Below the pieces are notes generated by a model. The model saw only the letters and a list, made by a program, of their open reading frames with translations, did not search any database and had not been told where the DNA came from. A DNA stretch of 11,938 nucleotides, taken from Anaerolineaceae bacterium. Lineage in GTDB: Bacteria; Chloroflexota; Anaerolineae; Anaerolineales; Anaerolineaceae. Where the stretch lies: positions 1 through 11,938 of the forward strand of contig WOZA01000087.1 of the NCBI GenBank assembly GCA_011620505.1, given 5' to 3'. Both the position numbers and the translations under genes were made by a program. This document shows positions 1 through 6,468 of the stretch, one piece after another; the first letter of the stretch is position 1; each line of letters starts with the position of its first letter.

Positions 1-942
1 ATACGGCTCGGCAAAGAGGGCGGGAGTGCCGCCGGTATGCCAGAAGAGGACTTTTTCATCCGCTTTGAAGAATCCATGGCGGATGAGGTCAAGCAACCCG
101 GCAGCAGCACGACCTGTGTAGACCGGATCGAGCAGGATCGCTTCCTGGCGCGCAAAAAGCAGTATCGCTTCCTTTTCCGCAGCGGTCAAAACCCCATACC
201 CAGCCGAACAATAGGCATCATTCACAAGGATTTCCTCGGGAAGGAAACGAGTTTCAAGCTGCAGTAACTCCGCGCCAGCATTCGCGATCTCTGCAATGGT
301 TTCAGAAAACTCTCGTGCAGGTTTATCCACGCTGATCCCCAGAATCTTTGCGCTGCTGCCTGTTTCGCGCACGCCAAGCAGCATACCTGCCTGTGTGCCG
401 CCTGAGGAAGTAGCGAAAACGATCCAATCCGGGTTGAGGCCTTGCTCGTGTAATTCATGCATAGCCTGGCGGTAACCCATGGCACCGATCGCATTGGAGC
501 CGCCGTAAGGGATAAGGTAAGGCTTACGGTTGTCTGCTTCAGCCTGCTTTGTAACCTGCGCCAGCGCCTGGTCTCGCTGGTTTTTGGGTACAAAAATGAC
601 CTCCGCGCCACTGAGCAGATCCAGATATAAGTTGCCCTGAGGCTGTTCTGGTTTTTCACCTGCCAACACTAAAATACAACCCAGCCCAAGTTTGGCAGCA
701 GCTGCGGCTACCTGGCGGCAGTGATTGGACTGCACCGCACCAGTGCTGATGAGGGTCTGGCAGCCTTTTGCCAGGGCATCGGCTGCGAGATACTCGAGTT
801 TGCGGGTTTTATTGCCGCCGAAGCCGAGCCCAGTCAGGTCATCACGTTTGATGAACAATTGTGGACCGCCCAACATTTTTGAGAGGCGGGGCAGCGCTTC
901 AATCGGGGTGGGTAAATGGGCAAGCTGAATACGCTCAGTCAT
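1..942 (-). CDS. dcyD: D-cysteine desulfhydrase-like PLP enzyme, 3' end cut by window edge
   Basis: The frame is open from the ATG at 942 to base 1, giving 314 residues without a stop. Family members are about 325-340 residues, so only the last few residues should be missing. The product begins MTERIQLAHLPTPIEALPRL and belongs to the ACC deaminase/D-cysteine desulfhydrase family of fold-type II PLP enzymes. The motif GGNKTRKLEY holds the expected PLP lysine (K45). QSNH (71-74) is the substrate-side serine loop and SSGGTQAG (179-186) the phosphate-binding loop. Active-site tyrosines are probably Y249 and Y275. ACC deaminases carry Glu after the second tyrosine and Leu in the HLGG motif; here they are VYTG and HTGG (T276, T303), which favours D-cysteine desulfhydrase: D-cysteine to pyruvate, ammonia and sulfide through 2-aminoacrylate. 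L-cysteate sulfo-lyase is a close alternative. The start overlaps the preceding femAB stop by 8 bp and has a good AAAGGAG site. It is last of the six operon genes visible. Confidence 0.88.
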   Translation of the reverse strand, partial: MTERIQLAHLPTPIEALPRLSKMLGGPQLFIKRDDLTGLGFGGNKTRKLEYLAADALAKGCQTLISTGAVQSNHCRQVAAAAAKLGLGCILVLAGEKPEQPQGNLYLDLLSGAEVIFVPKNQRDQALAQVTKQAEADNRKPYLIPYGGSNAIGAMGYRQAMHELHEQGLNPDWIVFATSSGGTQAGMLLGVRETGSSAKILGISVDKPAREFSETIAEIANAGAELLQLETRFLPEEILVNDAYCSAGYGVLTAAEKEAILLFARQEAILLDPVYTGRAAAGLLDLIRHGFFKADEKVLFWHTGGTPALFAEPY

Positions 943-2044
943 TCAAGCTCCTTTTGTTGGCTTTCAATCCTCGCTGGCGCAGCAGGTTGAGGAGTTTGGG
1001 CAGGGTTTCGGTGTAGCGGCGGTACAACGCTGGGCGAGTGGTGTAATCCCAAGCCCCCAGGGTGCGGGTGATGGTTCCGTTGAAACCTTGCTTGAATCGG
1101 AAGACACCCCACATGGAATCGCTCTCGTTAAAGACTTCAGGCGCACCCCACATGTCGTACGTGTGGCAGCCGATGCGCTTAGCCAGGCGCATGGCTTCCC
1201 ACTGCAGCAGGTGATTGGGCATCAACTCCCGGGCGTTTTCGGTGGACATACCGAACATATAGCGCGCGGTGCCATTGAAGTGGAAGAGGATTAACGCGGC
1301 AACCGGTTGATTTTCAACCTCGGCGATCAAAATTTTTGCCATATCTGCTTCGATGAACCTGCGCCAGGTGTTCAGGTAATAGTCTGGATGGCGGATCACA
1401 AAACCGTCGCGTACAGCCGTCTCCGCATACATTTTGTAGAGAATGGGCAGCTCGGCGAGCTCTCCCTGCCTCACCTGAACGCCTTTGCGGGCTGCCAGGC
1501 GAATGTTGTAGCGTGTTTTTTGCTTCATCGCAGCCAGGAGGTCATTTTCGCTTTTTCTCAAATCAAGCAAGACAGAATTGCGGAACTGGATTTGATCCTG
1601 AGAGTACTGCCAGCCGCGCCGCTTTAGCTCATCTTGCAGCGCAAGACCCTGCGGAGCGGATACTTCATCTTCTGTGCCTGGGATACCCGTGCCCAGCAGC
1701 ACGTCGGGATCGATCTTGATGAAGATCGCTTTTTCCTGGCGGCAGATGTCCTGCAGCGCATCGAGCACACGCGCCACCGAAATCTGGTCATCCCAGCGCA
1801 AAACGGGTCCTTTAGGGGCATAAAGCACGCTGAATTTTAATCCAGCGAAAGAGACCTGGCGTTGTAAGATCAGGGCAAGCCCTTCAGGAGCCTGTGGATC
1901 GCTGCCTTCCAGGAAGTACATGGGGCTCCAGCCGTTTTGTTTCTTGGCTTCCGCCCATTGCGACGTTTGCAGGATATGCGCGTCGGGGAACTGCAGCAAA
2001 AGCTGGTTCCATTGCGGAATTTGGTCTGCTTCCAGCCTGATCAT
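935..2044 (-). CDS. FemAB-family aminoacyltransferase, copy 1 (promoter-distal)
   Basis: This 369-residue protein belongs to the FemAB/FemX family, which transfers amino acids from aminoacyl-tRNA to peptidoglycan precursors and consists of two GNAT-like domains. The core motif MKQKTRYNIRLA is at 173-184 and is followed by KGVQVR. A second-domain block LMPNHLLQWEAMRLAK is at 274-289, then YDMWGAPE (296-303) and the C-terminal WGVFRFKQGFNG (312-323). There is no signal peptide or membrane segment, so it is cytoplasmic. It starts 2 bp after the stop of the other femAB gene (TGAGGATGA). No well-spaced Shine-Dalgarno site is visible, so translation probably depends on coupling. Residues 120-130 form a short acidic insert absent from its neighbour. 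The family is clear. The amino acid donor and the acceptor (lipid II or another lipid-linked glycan) cannot be read from the sequence. Confidence 0.88.
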   Translation of the reverse strand: MIRLEADQIPQWNQLLLQFPDAHILQTSQWAEAKKQNGWSPMYFLEGSDPQAPEGLALILQRQVSFAGLKFSVLYAPKGPVLRWDDQISVARVLDALQDICRQEKAIFIKIDPDVLLGTGIPGTEDEVSAPQGLALQDELKRRGWQYSQDQIQFRNSVLLDLRKSENDLLAAMKQKTRYNIRLAARKGVQVRQGELAELPILYKMYAETAVRDGFVIRHPDYYLNTWRRFIEADMAKILIAEVENQPVAALILFHFNGTARYMFGMSTENARELMPNHLLQWEAMRLAKRIGCHTYDMWGAPEVFNESDSMWGVFRFKQGFNGTITRTLGAWDYTTRPALYRRYTETLPKLLNLLRQRGLKANKRSLND

Positions 2045-2046
2045 CC

Positions 2047-3018
2047 TCAGTCTGCCATTCTTCCAGCCCGGATCTTCTGGTAGGCGCGATACAAAAGCGG
2101 CTGGTAGACTCGAATAAAAGCCGGCGCAGAGCGTACGACCTCACCACCAAAGCCGCGTTTGAAGCGATATACTCCCCAAAGCCCATCATTGCGCTGCGTG
2201 AATTGTTCTTCAAGCTCTTCCGTACTGGCGTCAGGGATTCCCCATAAGTCGTAAATGGTGGCACCGTGGGCCTTAGCCCAGCGCATGGCTTCCCATTGAA
2301 GCAGATAGGTGGGCATCAGGTTGCGGCTGGCGTCATCGGATGCACCGTAGAAATACCATGATCGCTCGCCTGAAAGAAAAAGCATCAAATAAGCCAGCGG
2401 CTGATCCTCATGGAATGCGCCCAGCAAAACACAGGCTCCGGTCGGCGAGAAAATATCAAAAGCCTTCTGGTAATAGGAAATGTCATGCACAGCGAAACCA
2501 TCGCGCGTGCCGGTGGTCTGCATCAACCGATAAAAACCCTGAATGTCATCGGTTTCCCTGACCACCACGCCTTTTTTCTCAGCCAACCGTATGTTGTAAC
2601 GCGTTTTTTGCTTCATGCGCGCAAGCAGCTCGTCTTCATTGGCTGTGAGGTCAACCAGGATCGTGCTGCGGGGTTGGATGGTGTGGGGTTCCACCGCAAA
2701 ACCCTGCATCTGTTCCGCAAGGTCTGCGGTGAGTTCGCTCTCTGCCACATCGGGCTCCACCTGCAGGAAGACAGCCCGATGTTGTTTGCAGGCAGCATCA
2801 ATTTGAGGCCATAGGGACGCCCACTCTTTCCCAACGGGGCCTTTTGGCAGGTAGGCAAGGCTTAAGCCCAGCGGTAACCGGCGAAAGAGAACTTGCGCAT
2901 AGGCGGTCGCGCTGCGAAAGACTTCAGGCTCCCAGCCAAACTCAGCCTTCAACTGCCCCCAGAGAGGGCTCTGGAGTAGGTGCGGCGTAAGAGAAGATGG
3001 GTGGCGGGTATCGTTCAT
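2047..3018 (-). CDS. FemAB-family aminoacyltransferase, copy 2 (promoter-proximal)
   Basis: This 323-residue protein is a tandem paralogue of the next gene. Both share MKQKTRYNIRLA (135-146 here) followed by KKGVVVR, the block LMPTYLLQWEAMRWAK (234-249), YDLWGIPD (256-263) and WGVYRFKRGFGGEVVR (281-296). The N-terminal half is shorter and more diverged, though LAYLPKGPV (54-62) matches YAPKGPV of the partner. As in other FemAB proteins, it should act in the cytoplasm on a membrane-bound precursor using charged tRNA. The start lies 3 bp after the sugar transferase stop and has an AAAGGG ribosome site about 6 bases upstream. The two copies are clearly diverged except in the motifs, so they probably add different residues or act in sequence, as FemX/FemA/FemB do in staphylococci. 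That functional split is an inference. Confidence 0.87.
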   Translation of the reverse strand: MNDTRHPSSLTPHLLQSPLWGQLKAEFGWEPEVFRSATAYAQVLFRRLPLGLSLAYLPKGPVGKEWASLWPQIDAACKQHRAVFLQVEPDVAESELTADLAEQMQGFAVEPHTIQPRSTILVDLTANEDELLARMKQKTRYNIRLAEKKGVVVRETDDIQGFYRLMQTTGTRDGFAVHDISYYQKAFDIFSPTGACVLLGAFHEDQPLAYLMLFLSGERSWYFYGASDDASRNLMPTYLLQWEAMRWAKAHGATIYDLWGIPDASTEELEEQFTQRNDGLWGVYRFKRGFGGEVVRSAPAFIRVYQPLLYRAYQKIRAGRMAD

Positions 3019-3021
3019 GAA

Positions 3022-4449
3022 TTAGCGCCCTTTGAACCCCAAAACGGAGCCAACGGTGCGCAACAAAATATTCAGATCCATCCAGATCGAGGCATGCTCG
3101 ATGTAATACAGATCATATTGCAGTTTAATAGCAGTCTCTTCGATGGTTTCAGCATAGGGTTGATGAATCTGAGCCCAACCGGTGATACCTGGTTTAACCA
3201 GCATACGCGCACGGTAGAAGGGTACCTCTTTTTGGAAAACCTGTACTAACTCAACGCGCTCGGACCGGGGCCCCACCAGGCTCATCTCTCCCCGCAAAAC
3301 GTTGATGATTTGAGGAAGTTCATCCAGATGAGATTTGCGCAGGAATTTGCCAATGCCGGTGATGCGGGGATCGTTGGTAGTAGTAACAAGTGCTTCTTTT
3401 TCCATATCCGACCTGGATTTCATGGTGCGGAATTTGTAGATCATATAAGGCTTTCCACCTCTTCCCAGTCGTTTTTGGGTGAAGATGACGGGTCGACCAG
3501 AATCGATGAGGATCACCAAGGCAATCAGAGGGAAAAGGAGCGCCAGGGCAACCAAGCCAACCAGACCAAGCAGCAGGTCCAGCAGGCGCTTGCCAATGCG
3601 GTAAAAACCGCTGGTAGGCGCACGGTCGAGGAAGGCGCGAATGACCCAATCCGATTCGAGCAGGTCGATGGGCACACGTCCCGAGAGGCTTTCGTAGGTG
3701 TCTGTCATGGTGGTCAGGTTGATGCCCTCTTCCTGGGCAGTCAGGATGCTTTGGAACATGCCATGATTCATTTCATTGGAAATTGCCAGTATCAGGTCAG
3801 TGATTCCTTGATTGGCGATAATCTCAGCCATGCTTTCGTGATTGCCAAGGATTGGTTTACCCAGAATATTGGTGCCAAGTTTGGCGGGGTCATCATCGAT
3901 TAGTCCAATTAACTTGAAGGGCGGCGGATCGAGCTCGGAAATAACCTCCACCAGCGCGGTGCCGGCTTTGCCTGCGCCAACAATCAGGACGCGTTGCTGC
4001 CTTGAAACGGAAGTGAAAGTGTGGATATAGATCAAGCGCCAAAGCAGCGTCAGCAGTGTGGCGGTGACGATAAAAACCGCAACTCCCAGGCGAGGCAGTG
4101 AGTTCGGCTCGGCTGCGAAGTAGATCACCAGATAGGCGATCACCGAGACCAGAAAAACCATGCCGATACCGCGTAAAGTCTGGCGTAAATTGGCGGATTT
4201 GCGCGTGTCGTAAGTGTCTACAAGCAGGATGATCCAAATCAAGGGTAACAAATAGAACCAGGCTGGAGCACGATACTTCAGGAATTCCGCCGAAAAACGA
4301 TACCAGCTGTCGCCGGACGCCCAGACATAAAGGGAAATCACGAGGGCGATGGAAGCTACCAAGAGATCACCCAAAACTAAAATGAAACGCAGCTCTGAGG
4401 GCTTAAGGCGAAACTTGGTAGTGTGGTTTCCTGTAGTCTTTTTTGTCAT
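3022..4449 (-). CDS. Polyprenyl-phosphate sugar-1-phosphate transferase (WbaP/exopolysaccharide initiating type)
   Basis: This 475-residue membrane enzyme would start glycan synthesis by moving a sugar-1-phosphate from a UDP-sugar to undecaprenyl phosphate. The N-terminal part has about four membrane segments (roughly 22-42, 64-78, 94-112, 121-140). A cytoplasmic Rossmann-like domain follows with VLIVGAGKAG (154-163). One further hydrophobic segment (288-313) leads into the catalytic bacterial sugar transferase domain. Its signatures are KFRTM (339-343), HLDELPQIINVLRGEMS (374-390), LVGPRSE (391-397) and KPGITGWAQ (419-427). Length and order match the exopolysaccharide polyprenyl glycosylphosphotransferase family. 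The start codon overlaps the stop of the upstream glycosyltransferase by 4 bp (ATGA). The family uses glucose, galactose or other UDP-sugars, and the substrate is not determined here. The galE gene in the neighbouring operon makes a hexose-1-phosphate plausible. Confidence 0.93.
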   Translation of the reverse strand: MTKKTTGNHTTKFRLKPSELRFILVLGDLLVASIALVISLYVWASGDSWYRFSAEFLKYRAPAWFYLLPLIWIILLVDTYDTRKSANLRQTLRGIGMVFLVSVIAYLVIYFAAEPNSLPRLGVAVFIVTATLLTLLWRLIYIHTFTSVSRQQRVLIVGAGKAGTALVEVISELDPPPFKLIGLIDDDPAKLGTNILGKPILGNHESMAEIIANQGITDLILAISNEMNHGMFQSILTAQEEGINLTTMTDTYESLSGRVPIDLLESDWVIRAFLDRAPTSGFYRIGKRLLDLLLGLVGLVALALLFPLIALVILIDSGRPVIFTQKRLGRGGKPYMIYKFRTMKSRSDMEKEALVTTTNDPRITGIGKFLRKSHLDELPQIINVLRGEMSLVGPRSERVELVQVFQKEVPFYRARMLVKPGITGWAQIHQPYAETIEETAIKLQYDLYYIEHASIWMDLNILLRTVGSVLGFKGR

Positions 4450-5444
4450 TTATTCTTTTTAGCACTGAATGCGCCGGCGAGAAAGCCAGCGCCCCAGGAA
4501 AAATGCATGGTAATAATGGCGAGTGGTACGCCGATCATCATGAGTATATCTCTTTTCGTAATTGCCATGTGGATACCAACGCCGAGGAGGATAAGAAGAT
4601 ACAGACCCAACGAGGCAGCGAAGAGATACAAGGAGGGCTCCCAGAAAAATCCTACCAGCAGAGTGGCGAGCAACCCCAAAAGAAACGCAGGCGGCAGAGC
4701 CTGGCGCCAGCGCAAGGTTTCAGGGTAGCGCTTTAACATTTGGACTTTCCAGTAGCCGTATCCATAATACTGTTTTGATAGCGCCAGGAGGTTGGAGCGG
4801 GCGTAGTAGGTGCAGCGGATCTTTGGATCAAGCCAAATCTTGCCGCCAGATTGCAGAATGCGCGTGTTTAGCTCGTAGTCTTCATTTGCCAGGAGTGTCT
4901 CGTCAAAAAGCCCGATTTGCTCAAACAAATCCCTTTTGTATGAACCATAGGGGACGGTATCAACGTAGGCTGCTTTATCCGTGAAACGGTAATGGGCATC
5001 CCCAACCGCCAGTGGATTGCCAGCTGCCGCGGCGATGGACCGCGCGATCCAGGAACCCTTTCCTGGTTGAATATTCCACACGCCGCCGACGTTCTGCGCG
5101 ATATTTCTCTCAAGGGCATCCACGCAGAGCGCGACGTAGTCCGGGTTGGGGATGGAATGCGCATCCATACGCACGATTATTTCCCCACTGGAAGCCCGGA
5201 TCGCGGCATTCAAGCCTGCTGGAATAATGCGCTGGGGGTTATCCACTACCAGTATGTCCAGATCGGCGTGGTTATTCTTGAAGGATGCAATTACCTCACG
5301 TGTGTGATCCTCCGAGAGACCATCCGCGATCACCACCTGCAGAAGTTCGTGAGCGTAGGTTTGACTGTAAATAGCATCCAAAACACTGTGGATGGTCTTC
5401 TCTTCATTCCTGCAGGGAATGATCACAGAAACGCTTGGGAGCAT
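4446..5444 (-). CDS. Family 2 glycosyltransferase, ExoA-like, with C-terminal membrane segments
   Basis: This 332-residue GT-A glycosyltransferase starts MLPSVSVIIPCRNEE. It matches the succinoglycan ExoA-like group in having ADGLSEDHTRE (40-50), DNPQRIIPAGLNAAI (68-82), the nucleotide/metal site RMDAHS (92-97), VDTVPYG (161-167) and a catalytic region LANEDYELN (185-193). Three hydrophobic segments near 253-267, 272-292 and 303-325 anchor it to the membrane. It would extend a lipid-linked sugar on the cytoplasmic face, consistent with the initiating transferase translated directly after it. The reading frame stays open for 57 more codons upstream, with ATGs at 5495 and 5615, but that stretch is antisense-free overlap with ridA and reads as non-homologous basic sequence, so I chose 5444, where the conserved fold begins. 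No clear Shine-Dalgarno site precedes it; coupling to ridA, 25 bp away, is likely. Confidence 0.9.
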   Translation of the reverse strand: MLPSVSVIIPCRNEEKTIHSVLDAIYSQTYAHELLQVVIADGLSEDHTREVIASFKNNHADLDILVVDNPQRIIPAGLNAAIRASSGEIIVRMDAHSIPNPDYVALCVDALERNIAQNVGGVWNIQPGKGSWIARSIAAAAGNPLAVGDAHYRFTDKAAYVDTVPYGSYKRDLFEQIGLFDETLLANEDYELNTRILQSGGKIWLDPKIRCTYYARSNLLALSKQYYGYGYWKVQMLKRYPETLRWRQALPPAFLLGLLATLLVGFFWEPSLYLFAASLGLYLLILLGVGIHMAITKRDILMMIGVPLAIITMHFSWGAGFLAGAFSAKKNK

Positions 5445-5469
5445 GGTTTTTCGAAGTACCCGGTTCGAT

Positions 5470-5895
5470 CTACTGGCAGTCGCAGTTGCCTTCATGCTTA
5501 TGCGGCAGAACCGCAATCGCTTCGACCTCCACGATGCCTCCCTTTGGCAGGGCAGCCACCTGGATGGCTGAACGCGCCGGGAAATCGGAGGTGAAAAACT
5601 CAGCATAAATGGCATTCATTTCGGCAAATTGAGCCATATCGGTCAGAAAAACGGTGGTCTTGACCACATGTTCAAGGCTGGAGCCGGCACATTCAAGGAC
5701 GGATTTCAGATTGGTGAGGGCGGCACGTGTTTGGGCTTGAATGCCACCTTCCACGATTGTGCCGCTGGTGGGGTCAATTCCGAGCTGACCGCTGACGAAA
5801 ACCAGGCAGCCAGTGGCGATAGCCACCGAATACGGACCGATCGCCGCTGGGGCATTTGCGCAAGTGACGACGTCACGTTTATTGCAACAACTCAT
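5470..5895 (-). CDS. ridA: RidA family (YjgF/YER057c/UK114) enamine/imine deaminase
   Basis: This 141-residue protein is a RidA homologue. RidA trimers hydrolyse reactive enamines/imines such as 2-aminoacrylate, released by PLP enzymes, to keto acids and ammonia. The family core is intact: NAPAAIGPYSVA (14-25, active-site Tyr22), VSGQLGIDP (34-42), TTVFLTDMAQF (80-90), PARSAIQVAALPKGG (106-120, with the carboxylate-binding Arg108) and VEVEAIAV (122-129, Glu125). These residues correspond to Tyr17, Arg105 and Glu120 of the studied enzymes, so activity is expected. The ends are unusual: the N-terminus carries Cys3, Cys4 and Cys12, and the tail ends HKHEGNCDCQ, with more Cys and His than usual. 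It is the first gene of the six-gene operon, with a good GAGGT ribosome site and its own promoter. The operon's last visible gene encodes a possible aminoacrylate-producing enzyme. Confidence 0.93.
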   Translation of the reverse strand: MSCCNKRDVVTCANAPAAIGPYSVAIATGCLVFVSGQLGIDPTSGTIVEGGIQAQTRAALTNLKSVLECAGSSLEHVVKTTVFLTDMAQFAEMNAIYAEFFTSDFPARSAIQVAALPKGGIVEVEAIAVLPHKHEGNCDCQ

Positions 5896-5925
5896 ATTTA
5901 CCTCTTTTCCGGATGTAGTGGAGGA

Positions 5926-5934
5926 ATTATAACA
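5926..5934 (-). promoter_or_regulatory. Extended -10 promoter of the ridA-glycan operon
   Basis: The minus strand reads TGTTATAAT, a perfect TATAAT preceded by the TG of an extended -10 element. Transcription would start near 5919, leaving a leader of about 25 bases with the ribosome site before the ridA ATG at 5895. No good -35 match is seen 16-18 bases upstream, which is usual for extended -10 promoters. Confidence 0.6.
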
Positions 5935-5975
5935 TTGCTCATCCTGCTGACCTAAAGGTAGGCTTGATGAGCAAT
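5934..5975. repeat. Inverted repeat next to the ridA promoter
   Basis: Arms ATTGCTCATC (5934-5943) and GATGAGCAAT (5966-5975) are perfect 10-bp complements, with a 22-base centre that can pair partly (GC/GC and ACC/GGT around TAAA). The left arm touches the extended -10 element and the structure covers the spacer and -35 region. No T-run follows on either strand, so it is unlikely to be an intrinsic terminator. A binding site for a dimeric regulator, or a hairpin at the end of the upstream 105-residue gene's transcript, are the options. Confidence 0.6.
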
Positions 5976-6077
5976 TGGTAATAATGGATTAGCCAGATGA
6001 GAATGCAGGATTTAACTTTCGATTTCCCTGTCAGCCCGCAAATTTGAGTTGGTTTGTCTGACTTTTCCGGAGGTGTT

Positions 6078-6395
6078 TTATACTTGCCAGTCTCCAATGC
6101 CTTTCCAGCAGTGGTCAAGATGCTCTGCCAGGACGTCCTTGAGTTTGTATTTGATCGTCTGCCGCACTGCCAGCATCAATGGTATTCCGCCGATCTGGTT
6201 CAGCCTTGCGCCGATTTGTTTGGCTTCGCGGTGGTGGCACTGGATGTCAAAGGGTCCTCCGGGTGTAAGCGAAAGAAAGTCATCCGTGCGCCCGATCTCC
6301 ACCAGTTCTTCAATCATTTTTTTGACCTCAGCTTTGTTATGTGGGTCCAGGGCGCGGATTTCAGGTTCACCAAATATGCGATTAAAAAGACTCAT
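6078..6395 (-). CDS. Conserved-looking small protein of unknown function with Cys/His clusters
   Basis: I do not recognise this 105-residue protein. It has a strong ribosome site (AAGGAG, 5 bases before the ATG) and a TATAAT box upstream, so it is very probably real. The N-terminal half (13-45) looks helical and charged. Visible motifs are CHHREAKQIGARLN (53-66), IGGIPLML (68-75) and a C-terminal HLDHCWKGIGDW (92-103). Cys53-His54-His55 together with His92, His95 and Cys96 could form a metal site, but that is an inference. The repeated tryptophans and the glycine pair look like conserved positions. There is no signal peptide or membrane segment, so it should be cytoplasmic. It stands alone between the galE terminator and the ridA promoter, and nothing ties it to either operon. 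Confidence 0.75.
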   Translation of the reverse strand: MSLFNRIFGEPEIRALDPHNKAEVKKMIEELVEIGRTDDFLSLTPGGPFDIQCHHREAKQIGARLNQIGGIPLMLAVRQTIKYKLKDVLAEHLDHCWKGIGDWQV

Positions 6396-6417
6396 AAGGA
6401 CTCCTTCCTACCCTGTT

Positions 6418-6423
6418 ATTATA
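6418..6423 (-). promoter_or_regulatory. -10 box of the 105-residue protein gene
   Basis: A perfect TATAAT lies on the minus strand 22 bases before the start codon, just past the galE terminator. A -35 element would fall in the T-run/stem of that terminator and is a poor match. A start near 6411 would leave a short leader containing the GGAAGGAG ribosome site. Confidence 0.45.
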
Positions 6424-6435
6424 CGGGATTTCAGT

Positions 6436-6462
6436 AAAAAAGACCGGAGGAGCACTCCGGTC
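6436..6462 (-). terminator. Intrinsic terminator of the MFS-galE operon
   Basis: On the minus strand GACCGGAG pairs perfectly with CTCCGGTC around a 5-base loop and is followed by six T (6441-6436). It begins 6 bases after the galE stop codon. This is a classic Rho-independent terminator. Confidence 0.92.
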
Positions 6463-6468
6463 AATCTA

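Noticed and set aside
222..659. 145-codon open frame on the minus strand
   Set aside because: It is an off-frame reading inside the D-cysteine desulfhydrase gene, whose own frame is open from 942 to the window edge with all family motifs.
1..942. ACC deaminase identity for the PLP enzyme
   Set aside because: The positions that are Glu and Leu in true ACC deaminases are Thr276 and Thr303 here, the pattern of D-cysteine desulfhydrases.
5445..5615. 57-codon N-terminal extension of the ExoA-like glycosyltransferase
   Set aside because: It overlaps most of the ridA 3' end in another frame, has Arg/Ser-rich composition typical of an off-frame reading, and comes before the normal start of the GT-A fold. 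The internal ATG at 5495 has no ribosome site either.
5934..5975. Intrinsic terminator reading of the inverted repeat
   Set aside because: Neither strand has a T-run after the stem, and the repeat touches a TGTTATAAT promoter. An operator or non-terminating hairpin fits better.
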